From Clostridium sp. UBA4108 (GTDB lineage Bacteria > Bacillota > Clostridia > Clostridiales > Clostridiaceae): DNA of 64,000 bases. Positions within the stretch are counted from its first letter, which is position 1, and the number at the start of each line of letters is the position of its first letter. The notes under the pieces are model-generated. The model worked only from the letters and a program-made list of their open reading frames with translations, was not told the DNA's origin and ran no database searches. Positions 34,717 through 43,257 of the stretch are shown here, in pieces. The position numbers and the translations under genes are program-made. Where the stretch lies: assembly GCA_002381695.1 (NCBI GenBank), contig DFXM01000020.1:783078-847077 (forward strand), in the 5' to 3' direction.

Positions 34717-36075
34717 GTGGAATTAAATGGAGAAGTTTTAAATTTTATATTTAATAGTTTGGAAGAATATATAGTTGTAGTAGATAAAGATGGTATAGTA
34801 ACAATGATGAGTAATGGATATAAGGATTTTTTAGGATGTGAAAATCCAGAAGGAAGGCATGTTACTGAAATAATTCCAAATACAAAACTCCATATAATCG
34901 CAAAAACAGGATTCAAAGAAGTTGGAGATATACAGGAGGTAAATGAGCATAGAATTATTTCCATGAGAGTTCCAATTGTAATAGATGGAGAAATTGAAGG
35001 TGCCATAGGAAAGGTGATGTTTAAAGATTTAGAGAATTTTAAAATACTAGGAAGTAAAATATCACATTTAGAAAAAGAACTTCAATATTATAAAAATGAG
35101 CTTACGGAAGAGAATAAAGCTAAACATAGCTTTGAAAATTTTATAGGAAACAGTAGCAGCTTTTTATCTGTGGTGAAATTTGCAAGTAAGGCAGCTAAAG
35201 GAGAATCTTCGATTCTAATTACCGGAGAGAGTGGAACAGGGAAGGAATTATTTGCACACTCCATACATAATGGAAGTAGAAGAGCTCATAAGCCTTTTAT
35301 TAAAATTAATTGTGGAGCTATACCAGAAGAACTTTTTGAATCGGAAATGTTTGGATATGATGAAGGAGCTTTTACGGGAGCTAAAAGAAGTGGGTTAAAA
35401 GGAAAATTTGAAGTAGCTAATGGAGGAACCATACTTCTTGATGAGATTGGAGATATGCCTCTTAATATGCAGGTAAAGCTTTTAAGGGTATTACAAGAAA
35501 GAGAAATAGTGAGAGTTGGCAGTAATGATGTAAAGAATATCGATGTAAGAATTATTGCTGCCACTAATAAATCTCTACCTGAACTCATAGAGCAAGGAAA
35601 GTTTAGAGAGGATTTATATTATAGGCTAAATGTAATACAGATTAAGCTTCCACCATTAAGAGAGCGAAGAGAAGATATAGAGCACTTAGCAAACTCTCTA
35701 AGAATAAAATTGTGTAATAAATATGGTATTTATTCAGAGGGAATATCTAAAAGGGCTATTGAATACTTGAAAAGCTATGACTGGCCGGGAAATGTAAGAG
35801 AATTGGAGAATGTCATAGAAAGAGCTATTAACTTATTAGATACAGAGCTAATGATTACTCCTAAACATTTACCTGATAAGATTATAAAAGGAAAACGAAG
35901 AAAATTTAACTTAGAAAATAAATCTTTAAAAGATATAGTTGATGATATAGAAAAGCACATAATATTAGAAACATTACAGAAGACTAATGGAAATAAAAAT
36001 GAAGCATCTAAGTTATTGGGACTTAGCAGGCAAGGATTATATAAGAAGTTGGATAGATATAATATAGAATCTTAA
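34717..36075 (+). CDS. Sigma-54-dependent transcriptional activator (PAS-AAA+-Fis)
   Basis: The 452-residue enhancer-binding protein has an N-terminal PAS sensor (about 5-110), a short coiled coil (110-140), and an AAA+ domain with Walker A 'GESGTGKE' (170-177), the sigma-54 contact loop GAFTGA (217-222) and 'GTILLDEIGDM' as Walker B. A Fis-type HTH ends it ('ASKLLGLSRQGLYKKLDRY', about 431-449). The start is GTG 34717 after AGAGAGGTG. The next gene is a thiolase with a -24/-12 promoter and palindromic upstream sites, its likely target. The PAS ligand is unknown. Confidence 0.95.
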   Translation: MELNGEVLNFIFNSLEEYIVVVDKDGIVTMMSNGYKDFLGCENPEGRHVTEIIPNTKLHIIAKTGFKEVGDIQEVNEHRIISMRVPIVIDGEIEGAIGKVMFKDLENFKILGSKISHLEKELQYYKNELTEENKAKHSFENFIGNSSSFLSVVKFASKAAKGESSILITGESGTGKELFAHSIHNGSRRAHKPFIKINCGAIPEELFESEMFGYDEGAFTGAKRSGLKGKFEVANGGTILLDEIGDMPLNMQVKLLRVLQEREIVRVGSNDVKNIDVRIIAATNKSLPELIEQGKFREDLYYRLNVIQIKLPPLRERREDIEHLANSLRIKLCNKYGIYSEGISKRAIEYLKSYDWPGNVRELENVIERAINLLDTELMITPKHLPDKIIKGKRRKFNLENKSLKDIVDDIEKHIILETLQKTNGNKNEASKLLGLSRQGLYKKLDRYNIES

Positions 36076-36099
36076 GAAGAATGTCTACTAAAGTTTACA

Positions 36100-36116
36100 T
36101 GTAAATTAAGTTTACA
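36100..36116. promoter_or_regulatory. Candidate upstream activator site 1 (distal)
   Basis: TGTAAAT-TAA-GTTTACA, a 7-3-7 palindrome with one mismatch to the proximal site, 229 bp upstream of the -24 element. Confidence 0.55.
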
Positions 36117-36271
36117 CATGAATTATTTTTAAAATTTGATAATATTATAACAAGAAAAGTAGTATAAATTTATAAAAATATCAAATTTTATCTCTGTGAC
36201 CCATTGAACTGTCTTAGGGTGATTTTTTTAACATGGTAGTTATAACATTAACAAAGAAAATGTTATAAAAT

Positions 36272-36294
36272 CAATGTAAACAAAGTTTACATTG
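36272..36294. promoter_or_regulatory. Candidate upstream activator site 2 (proximal)
   Basis: Perfect 23-bp palindrome CAATGTAAAC-AAA-GTTTACATTG, about 50 bp upstream of the -24 element, probably bound by the adjacent sigma-54 activator. Confidence 0.65.
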
Positions 36295-36344
36295 AATAAA
36301 AAGTATATTTGTCGAAAACACTGAAAATAAGCCATTTTAGAAGT

Positions 36345-36360
36345 TGGCATGGGAATTGCT
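36345..36360 (+). promoter_or_regulatory. Sigma-54 (-24/-12) promoter of the thiolase gene
   Basis: TGGCAT-GGGAA-TTGCT matches the consensus TGGCAC-N5-TTGCW at all but one position, including the invariant GG and GC with correct spacing. The start of transcription would be near 36372, about 80 bp before the thiolase ATG. Confidence 0.85.
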
Positions 36361-36452
36361 TATAAATATTAATGTGTAGAAAACAAATTAATTATATTAT
36401 AGATTAAATATATTTGTATTTTGATGTAGTAATTGAATGGAGGAATAATAAA

Positions 36453-37631
36453 ATGAGAGAAGTAGTTATCGTAAGTGCTGCTAGAACAGCATTAGGAAGT
36501 TTTGGTGGAAGTTTATCAAAGTTATCAGCAGTGGAGATAGGAGCAATAGCTGCAAAAGAAGCTATAAAAAGAGCAGGAATAGATGCAAACATAGTAGAGG
36601 AAGCTATTATAGGAAATGTTTTAAGTGCAGGTCTTGGACAAAACGTAGCTAGACAAGTAGCTCTAAATGCTGGATTAAGCAAAGAATCTTCAGCTCTTAC
36701 TATAAACAAAGTGTGTGGTTCAGGTTTAAGAGCAGTTAGTTTAGCAGCTCAAATCATACAATCAGATGATGCTGATATAATATTAGCAGGTGGTACTGAA
36801 AGCATGAGTAATGCACCATATACAATTCCAAGTAACAGATGGGGACAAAGAATGGGAGATACAGCTGTAGTTGATACAATGATAAAAGATGGTCTTTGGG
36901 ATGCATTTAACAACTATCACATGGGAATAACTGCAGAAAACATAGCAGAGCAATGGGGATTAACAAGAGAAATGCAAGATGAATTCGCATTACAAAGTCA
37001 GTTAAAGGCTGAAAGAGCTATAAAAGAAGGTAGATTTAAGGATGAAATAGTTCCAGTTGTAATACCGCAAAGAAAAGGTGAGCCAATAGTATTTGATACA
37101 GATGAGTTCCCAAAAGCTAATATGACTATAGAAAAATTATCAAAATTAAAACCAGCATTCAAAAAAGAGGGAACAGTTACAGCAGGTAATGCCTCTGGAA
37201 TAAATGATGGAGCTGCTATGTTTATAGTAATGTCTAAAGAAAAAGCTGATCAATTAGGACTTAAACCATTAGCTAAAATTAAATCTTATGCATCAGCAGG
37301 ATTAGATCCATCAATAATGGGATATGGACCAGTAGCTGCAACTAGAAAAGCTTTAGAAAAAGCAAACTTAAAAGTAGAAGAGTTAGATCTTATTGAAGCA
37401 AATGAAGCATTTGCTGCACAATCTTTAGCGGTAGCAAAAGACTTAAACTTTGATATGAGTAAGGTTAATGTTAATGGAGGAGCTATAGCAATAGGACACC
37501 CAGTAGGAGCTTCAGGAGCAAGAATATTAACTACTCTTATTCATGAAATGATAAAGAGAGATAGTAAAACAGGATTAGCTACATTATGTATAGGTGGCGG
37601 ACAAGGTACAGCATTAATAATAGAAAGATAA
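36453..37631 (+). CDS. thl: Acetyl-CoA acetyltransferase (thiolase)
   Basis: The 392-residue biosynthetic-type thiolase condenses two acetyl-CoA to acetoacetyl-CoA, the entry to butyrate and butanol formation. Active-site Cys88 lies in 'INKVCGSGLRAVSLAA', the catalytic His in 'GGAIAIGHPVGASGARIL' and the second Cys in 'ATLCIGGGQGTALII'. GGAGG lies before ATG 36453; the open frame upstream to 36414 is not used. It is a single gene with its own terminator. Control by sigma-54 is indicated by the promoter and the upstream activator gene. The rest of the butyrate pathway is not in the window. Confidence 0.96.
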   Translation: MREVVIVSAARTALGSFGGSLSKLSAVEIGAIAAKEAIKRAGIDANIVEEAIIGNVLSAGLGQNVARQVALNAGLSKESSALTINKVCGSGLRAVSLAAQIIQSDDADIILAGGTESMSNAPYTIPSNRWGQRMGDTAVVDTMIKDGLWDAFNNYHMGITAENIAEQWGLTREMQDEFALQSQLKAERAIKEGRFKDEIVPVVIPQRKGEPIVFDTDEFPKANMTIEKLSKLKPAFKKEGTVTAGNASGINDGAAMFIVMSKEKADQLGLKPLAKIKSYASAGLDPSIMGYGPVAATRKALEKANLKVEELDLIEANEAFAAQSLAVAKDLNFDMSKVNVNGGAIAIGHPVGASGARILTTLIHEMIKRDSKTGLATLCIGGGQGTALIIER

Positions 37632-37641
37632 TTACAGATTC

Positions 37642-37671
37642 AGAGCTCTTCACATGGTGAAGGGCTTTTAT
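37642..37671 (+). terminator. Terminator after thiolase gene
   Basis: AGCTCTTCAC-ATG-GTGAAGGGCT stem with one wobble, followed by TTTATCTT. Confidence 0.8.
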
Positions 37672-37869
37672 CTTAGAATTAAGTGAAGTATATTTTATGA
37701 TATTAATTAACATTTGCCCTTTTCTTAGAAAGTGCTTTATTGATTATTCCTATTAAGGTATTTGAAGAAAATAAAATGTAAATTTTACTGAGTATAATTA
37801 TAAAGAGGAATACAGAAGCTATTACGGTAAGTAGTAGAAATCATGAAAGTTAGCAAAGGGGTATTATAA

Positions 37870-38034
37870 ATGTCAAAAAAGAAATCAAAATCTAGTATTA
37901 AAATTATATTTGTAGTAGCAATTATTGTATTTGTTTTGGTTTCGGCAATATCTTATTATACATATCTTTATTATACAGTAGATGAGTATGGATTTCCTGT
38001 ATTTTCAAAAATGATAAAAATGTTACATTATTAA
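37870..38034 (+). CDS. Small single-pass membrane protein (54 aa)
   Basis: A 54-codon ORF begins after AAAGGGG. The product has a lysine-rich cytosolic N-terminus (MSKKKSKSS), one hydrophobic helix (about residues 10-33) and a short tail with many Tyr. By the positive-inside rule the tail would be outside. I do not recognise a family. The ribosome site and membrane-protein composition support a real gene. Confidence 0.6.
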   Translation: MSKKKSKSSIKIIFVVAIIVFVLVSAISYYTYLYYTVDEYGFPVFSKMIKMLHY

Positions 38035-38311
38035 TCAATTGGAAATATAAAGTAATTATTACTATAATAAGACATAAATTTATGATGAATACAAGAAGAA
38101 ATATAATAAATTCGCAATATGCGGTAAATATTAGGATTTTTATTGTGGAAATTTTATTTTGAAAAAATAAAATTTATATAGATATATTAATTTATATGTA
38201 CACTTTTGTCATATTTTTTCGTAGTAATATAGGAGTGAAAATCCTATGTATTTATGATATACTAAATACGTTAAGTGGATTTTAGTAATGTTGCGTGAAA
38301 GGAATGTGATT

Positions 38312-39832
38312 ATGGATACTAACTTAGAAAAAGAAGGAAATAAAGGTAGTACAGGATACCGCAAAAAATCAAGGAAAAAAAAGAATAAGGGAATAAATGT
38401 AATAATAGGTTCTTTTATTGCCATAATTGTATGTGTATTTATTGGAGCAACATCTTATGTTTATACTACGGTGAAGAAATATGATAACTTAATTTTCCCT
38501 GGCACCACAGTAGAAAATGCTGATATAGGTGGTATGACTAAAGAGAATGCTATAAAGCTTTTAAATGATAAATATAATAATCAGGTTGAAAGCAGATTAA
38601 TTAATATTAAAGTTGAAAATGGAATTCATACATTAGGATTAAAGGATTTACAAGTAAAATATAACATAGAAGAAACAATAGATATGGCATTTAAAAATGG
38701 CAGAGATCTAGGTTATGTTGGTAAATACAACACTATAAAAAAAGGTACAGATAAAGAGTTCCCTATAAACTTTACATATGATCAACAAGTTGTTAATTTA
38801 ACAGTTGAGAATATAGCAACGGAAGTAAATAGTGATAAAAAGGATGCTGACATTAAAAAGACAGGAAATGGATTTAGTGTTACTGATGAGGTTGTTGGTA
38901 AAAAAATAGATGTACAAGCACTTATAAATGATATAAATAATAAAATAGCTACTACTAAAGAGGGTAATATAGATGTAGAAGCTAAGATGATTACAGAAAC
39001 TCCTGTGAAAACAAAGGAAATATTGTCTAAAGTAGACTCTAAAATTTCAACTTTTACGACTACATATGGAACATCAGATGGAAGTAGAGGTACTAATATA
39101 GCAATAGGAACTAGAACTATAAATGGTATGCTGTTGATGCCCGGAGACAAATTTAGCTTTAACACTGTAATAGGTGACACAACCCCTGATAAAGGATACC
39201 AAAAAGGTGGAGTCATAGTTGGAGAAGAGATAGTAGATGGATATGGTGGAGGTATATGTCAAGTGTCGTCTACACTTCATAACGCTGTAATTAAATCAGG
39301 AATATTACCAGATCAAAGAAGGAATCATAGTATGCCTGTAGGATATGTGCAAAAAGGATTAGATGCAACTATTTCATATGGTGGTATAGATTATGTGTTT
39401 ACAAATAGTACTGATTATCCAATATATATAGAAGGTGTAACATATGATGGTAAGGTTACTTTTAGTTTATATTCTAATTCAGCTTTATTAACTGGTAAAA
39501 CCTATGGGTTTACTTCTGAAACTTACGAGACGATACAGCCTACTACAAAGTATGTGGATGACCCTACTTTAGAGGAAGGCAAAGAAGTAGTGGATAAGAG
39601 AGGGTCTCAAGGTTACAAAGTAAAAGCTTATAGAATTATTTATCAAGATGGTAGAGAGATTTCTAGAGAGCTTATGAACAATGATGTATATAACCCATCA
39701 CCAAAAGTTATAAAGAAGGGTACTAAAAAACCAGAAGTACAAACACCAGATCCAACTACTCCACAACCACCTACTAATCCAGGGCAAACACCTGGACAAG
39801 AAGGTAATGGAGGAGAAAATCTTCAACAATAA
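38312..39832 (+). CDS. VanW family protein with peptidoglycan-binding-4 repeats
   Basis: The 506-residue protein has a basic cytosolic N-terminus (RKKSRKKKNK), one membrane helix (about 35-55) and an extracellular part. Two PG_binding_4-type repeats (about 65-240) precede the VanW domain (about 265-400), with 'GDKFSFNTVIGDTTPDKGYQ' and 'GYGGGICQVSSTLHNAV'. A Pro/Thr/Gly-rich tail follows. VanW domains occur in vancomycin clusters but their reaction is unknown; a wall-associated role is likely. Start ATG 38312 has AAAGGA upstream; ATG 38288 has none. A terminator follows. Confidence 0.9.
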   Translation: MDTNLEKEGNKGSTGYRKKSRKKKNKGINVIIGSFIAIIVCVFIGATSYVYTTVKKYDNLIFPGTTVENADIGGMTKENAIKLLNDKYNNQVESRLINIKVENGIHTLGLKDLQVKYNIEETIDMAFKNGRDLGYVGKYNTIKKGTDKEFPINFTYDQQVVNLTVENIATEVNSDKKDADIKKTGNGFSVTDEVVGKKIDVQALINDINNKIATTKEGNIDVEAKMITETPVKTKEILSKVDSKISTFTTTYGTSDGSRGTNIAIGTRTINGMLLMPGDKFSFNTVIGDTTPDKGYQKGGVIVGEEIVDGYGGGICQVSSTLHNAVIKSGILPDQRRNHSMPVGYVQKGLDATISYGGIDYVFTNSTDYPIYIEGVTYDGKVTFSLYSNSALLTGKTYGFTSETYETIQPTTKYVDDPTLEEGKEVVDKRGSQGYKVKAYRIIYQDGREISRELMNNDVYNPSPKVIKKGTKKPEVQTPDPTTPQPPTNPGQTPGQEGNGGENLQQ

Positions 39833-39848
39833 AGATATATTTTAATAT

Positions 39849-39874
39849 AAAAGCTCCGAGTATTCGGAGCTTTT
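39849..39874 (+). terminator. Terminator after VanW gene
   Basis: AAAAGCTCCGA / TCGGAGCTTTT perfect stem with a tiny loop. Confidence 0.85.
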
Positions 39875-40070
39875 ACGTTAAATAAAGGCTTTATTTTAAA
39901 TGGTTGTTGATTTTAGAACTACATATTAAAGTAAGGACTAAATAAAAAACCTCATTTTTACATGAGGCAATATAGGGGGAACATAAAAAATAATTATATA
40001 TTATTATTGTATTAATATATATATAATTTGTGACAATAATATAAGAATAAAAGTTAAGGAGTGAAATGTT

Positions 40071-40682
40071 GTGAAAAATTATTTTGATGAATTTAATAAA
40101 CATTTATTGGAAGATGATAAACCATCTTTATATTTTCAAGATTTGATTCAAAGTGACTCATTTCCTATGGAATATCCTTTTAATATGATAAGTAGATTGA
40201 TAGAAATAGACCAAAACAAAGAACATCATCCAGAAGGAAATGTATGGAATCATACCATGTTAGTTATAGATGAAGCAGCAAAGAGAAGGGATGAATATGA
40301 AAATCCTGAAGTATTTATGTGGGCAGCATTTTTGCATGATATAGGGAAAGGACCTACAACTAGAATTAGAAAAGGGAAATTAGTATCTTATGACCATGAT
40401 AAAGTTGGAGCTAGAATGGCTAAGGAATTTTTAGAACAATTTAACGTAGATGATGAATTTATTCAAGAAGTTCAGGCTTTAGTTAGATGGCATATGCAAA
40501 TTTTATTTGTTGTTAAGGATATGTCCTTTGCTAATGTTAAAGCTATGGAAAAGGATATTTCGGCAGATAAGGTGGCGTTATTAGGGATTTGTGATAGACT
40601 GGGAAGAGGAAATGACACAGAAGAGGCTATAAAGATGGAAGAAGAAAATATTAAAATATTTTTAAGCAAAATCAAGAAATAA
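40071..40682 (+). CDS. HD-domain phosphohydrolase
   Basis: The 203-residue protein has an HD metal-binding core: first His in 'EGNVWNHTMLVIDEAA', HD in 'WAAFLHDIGKGPTTR', and later 'SYDHDKVGARMAKEFL' and 'LVRWHMQILF'. The pattern resembles the HD part of tRNA nucleotidyltransferase and related nucleotide phosphohydrolases. It would hydrolyse a phosphate ester or nucleotide in the cytosol; the substrate is unknown. The start is GTG 40071 after AAGGAG. birA begins 32 nt after its stop, probably the same transcript. Confidence 0.87.
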   Translation: MKNYFDEFNKHLLEDDKPSLYFQDLIQSDSFPMEYPFNMISRLIEIDQNKEHHPEGNVWNHTMLVIDEAAKRRDEYENPEVFMWAAFLHDIGKGPTTRIRKGKLVSYDHDKVGARMAKEFLEQFNVDDEFIQEVQALVRWHMQILFVVKDMSFANVKAMEKDISADKVALLGICDRLGRGNDTEEAIKMEEENIKIFLSKIKK

Positions 40683-40714
40683 TTTTTAAAATAGCATGAG
40701 GGGTTTATAAAATA

Positions 40715-41695
40715 ATGAGAAATGAAATATTAGAGATTTTAAAAACTAATAAAAATGATTTTATATCTGGAGAGAAATTAAGTGAGAGGTTTGGAATAAG
40801 TAGAGCAGCTATATGGAAACATATAAAGGCTTTACGAGAAGATGGATATAAAATAGAATCAATATCTAAAAAAGGATATAAATTGAATAGTGAGCCAGAT
40901 ATATTAAGTTATGGAGAAATTAGTGAGTATTTAAATACTAAAGAGTTAGGAAAAAATTATTTTTACTATGAAAGTATAGATTCTACCAATATAGAATGTA
41001 AGAGGTTAGCTAATCGAGGAGAAGTACATGGAACGGTGGTAGTAGCTGAAGAGCAAACTAATGGAAAAGGTAGAATAGGTAGAAGTTGGAGTTCTCCTAT
41101 TGGAAGTGGAATATGGATGTCTATATTACTTAGGCCTAATATACCACCTATCTATGCATCAAAATTAACACTACTAGGAGCAGCAGCAGTTTATAAGTCA
41201 TTAAAGGAAATGAAGATTGAGAGTTATATAAAATGGCCTAATGATATTGTGCTTGATGGTAAAAAGATTTGTGGGATATTAACAGAGATGAATGCTGAAA
41301 TTGAGAGAATTAATTATGTTATCATGGGTATTGGAATAAATGTTAATACAAAAGAATTTCCAGAAGATATAAAAGACAAAGCCACATCTATAGGAAATTA
41401 TGTTGGACAGGAAGTAGACAGGAAGGCGATTATAGCTAGTATAATTAATAATTTGGAACAGCTTTATAATAAGTTTATATACGAAGAAGATTTTTCGGAA
41501 ATTATAAATATCAGTAGGGAGGCCTCTATACTTTTAGGAAAAGAAATTAGAATCATCAATGGGACAAAAGAAGAAATAGCTAAAGCCATTGATATTGACG
41601 ATGATGGAGAGTTAATAGTAGAGAATGAGGATGGAACAATAAAAAAGGTATTATCAGGAGAAGTATCTGTAAGAGGAATATATGGATATGTGTAA
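40715..41695 (+). CDS. birA: Bifunctional biotin-protein ligase / biotin operon repressor
   Basis: The 326-residue protein has an N-terminal winged helix (1-60; 'LSERFGISRAAIWKHIKALR'), a central ligase domain with 'EEQTNGKGRIGRSWSSPIGS', the biotin and ATP loop, and 'YIKWPNDIVLDGKKICGIL', then a C-terminal SH3-like domain. It makes biotinyl-AMP, biotinylates carboxylase carrier proteins, and represses biotin genes when not busy. No biotin synthesis gene lies nearby. A GGGG site precedes ATG. Confidence 0.95.
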   Translation: MRNEILEILKTNKNDFISGEKLSERFGISRAAIWKHIKALREDGYKIESISKKGYKLNSEPDILSYGEISEYLNTKELGKNYFYYESIDSTNIECKRLANRGEVHGTVVVAEEQTNGKGRIGRSWSSPIGSGIWMSILLRPNIPPIYASKLTLLGAAAVYKSLKEMKIESYIKWPNDIVLDGKKICGILTEMNAEIERINYVIMGIGINVNTKEFPEDIKDKATSIGNYVGQEVDRKAIIASIINNLEQLYNKFIYEEDFSEIINISREASILLGKEIRIINGTKEEIAKAIDIDDDGELIVENEDGTIKKVLSGEVSVRGIYGYV

Positions 41696-41716
41696 CTAAA
41701 TCATGAAATAATTTAG

Positions 41717-41875
41717 TTAGGGAAATACAACCAAAGGTCGTGGGGAAAGCTTTCTTAGTGGCAGGTAAATGTTCATTAGTAAACAAATATTTTGTGTTTA
41801 GGATTACCTATTACGAAATAACACTCTATTAAAGCTTTGCTATATGTCCCTTCGCTTTAGCGAATTTCCCTATGG
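41717..41875. repeat. Palindromic element sharing motifs with the 14987-15257 element
   Basis: TAGGGAAAT near 41718 mirrors ATTTCCCTA near 41863; AAAGCTTT occurs in both arms; and an inner AGGTAA / TTACCT pair encloses TAAACA-N6-TTGTGTTTA. The 10-mer CAGGTAAATG (41762) is also present at 15063 in the hairpin array, suggesting a common family. No gene is seen in this 215-bp gap. Confidence 0.5.
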
Positions 41876-41910
41876 ATAGAAGAATTTCATAAATAAAATT
41901 ATATAATAAC

Positions 41911-42402
41911 TTATTTAAAAAAATGTAATGATGCAGAAATACCATCATCTAAGATATCTAATATTACATAGGAAAACCAAGGCTCTTTTCTTTTACTTGT
42001 GGGAGAGCCAGGGTTTATCATAAGTATATTATTTTTAGTGAAAATAGTTGGTTTATGGCTATGTCCAAATACTATTATATCTATTTTATCTTTTTTAAAT
42101 TCGCTTAAAACATTATCTAAAGTATTGCCTTTCTCTCCATGGCCATGATATATTCCGAGATTATATTTACCTACTTTAACTATTTCTTTAGATTTTAACT
42201 CATCTCGAATAGCTGTTTTATCATTATTACCATAAACACCAACAAATTTAGTATTATCTTTTAGAAGTCTAATAATAGCCTCATTGGTATAATCACCAGC
42301 ATGAACAATTAACTCTACATCTTTGAGTTTATGGTTAATAAAGCTTTCAAATTTAGAGCTATGTTTTCTTACATGAGTGTCTGAAATTATTCCTACTTTC
42401 AA
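41911..42402 (-). CDS. YfcE/MJ0936-type metallophosphoesterase
   Basis: The 163-residue protein shows the calcineurin-like metal motifs in order: 'GIISDTHVRKHS', 'VHAGDYTN', 'GVYGNNDKTA' and 'IVFGHSHKPTIF'. These are the small bacterial phosphodiesterases related to YfcE and MJ0936. The natural substrate is unknown. The start is TTG 42402 with GGTGGAGAT upstream. Its reading direction follows the btuFCD genes 52 bp upstream, so it may be transcribed with them, but there is no functional link. Confidence 0.9.
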   Translation of the reverse strand: MKVGIISDTHVRKHSSKFESFINHKLKDVELIVHAGDYTNEAIIRLLKDNTKFVGVYGNNDKTAIRDELKSKEIVKVGKYNLGIYHGHGEKGNTLDNVLSEFKKDKIDIIVFGHSHKPTIFTKNNILMINPGSPTSKRKEPWFSYVILDILDDGISASLHFFK

Positions 42403-42453
42403 ATTATCTCCACCTAAACTTTATTTATCATATTTATAGTATTCAATAATGTA

Positions 42454-43257
42454 TTAATGTTGTTTATTATATCTTTGAGGAATTACCATTATGTGTGGTT
42501 TATTAGTAAAAGGATTGTGATCTATATGAGCATTAACATTATATACCTGTTGTATATTTTCTACAGTTAAAACCTCATAAGGAGATCCCATTGATACTAT
42601 TTCACCCTCGTTTACTAAAATTAAAGTATCGCTATACTCAGAAGCAATATTTAAATCATGTAATACACAAACTGTAGTAATATTCATATTAGAATTTAGC
42701 CCTTTTAAGGTATCCATAATTTCTAGTTGATGATGTATATCAAGCATAGAGATAGGTTCATCTAATAGTAGAATGTTTGTTTGCTGTGCTAATGCCCTAG
42801 CTATAAAAACTCGCTGCCTTTCACCACCACTGAGAAATTTGATGTTCTTATCTTTTAAATGATAGGTTTTAGTTTTAGTTAAACAGCTCTTTACTATTTC
42901 TAAATCTTCATCGCTTTCATGTTGAAACTTTCCAAGGTAAGGATATCTCCCCATTAATACTATATCCCATACGGAAAAATCAAAATCACAAGGATTTTCT
43001 TGTGTAACATAGGATAGGTTTTGTGCCAATTCCTTAGAATTGTAGGAGAGAATATCTTTATTTTCTATTAACACTGTATTTTTACTTACCTTTAATGAAT
43101 TGGTGATGTTTTTTAATAGAGTAGTTTTACCAGAGCCATTAGGTCCTATGATACTATAAAAATTTCCACGATTAATTGATAGACATATATTTTTTAATAT
43201 ATTTTTATCATCAATAGAATAATTAAGATTATTTACTTTAATAGAGTTAGTGTTCAT
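42454..43257 (-). CDS. btuD: ABC transporter ATPase, cobalamin-type (BtuD-like)
   Basis: The 267-residue ATPase has Walker A 'IIGPNGSGKTTLLKNI', Q-loop 'LSYVTQENPC', signature 'FLSGGERQRVFIARAL' and Walker B 'ILLLDEPISMLD' with H-loop 'CVLHDLNIA'. This is the FecE/BtuD group. It powers the importer formed with the adjacent permease. The start overlaps the permease stop by one base (TAATG), giving coupling. The cobalamin role is inferred from the B12 riboswitch upstream of the operon; siderophore import is the family alternative. Confidence 0.92.
   Translation of the reverse strand: MNTNSIKVNNLNYSIDDKNILKNICLSINRGNFYSIIGPNGSGKTTLLKNITNSLKVSKNTVLIENKDILSYNSKELAQNLSYVTQENPCDFDFSVWDIVLMGRYPYLGKFQHESDEDLEIVKSCLTKTKTYHLKDKNIKFLSGGERQRVFIARALAQQTNILLLDEPISMLDIHHQLEIMDTLKGLNSNMNITTVCVLHDLNIASEYSDTLILVNEGEIVSMGSPYEVLTVENIQQVYNVNAHIDHNPFTNKPHIMVIPQRYNKQH

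Noticed and set aside
36196..36231. Possible terminator after the sigma-54 activator gene (TGACCC...GGGTGA, then T run)
   Set aside because: The stem is only about six base pairs with a mismatch and a 14-nt loop; too weak to list as a feature.
39946..39975. CCTCAT / ATGAGG hairpin before the HD-hydrolase gene
   Set aside because: Short stem with no T run or conserved RNA motif; not distinguishable from chance in AT-rich DNA.
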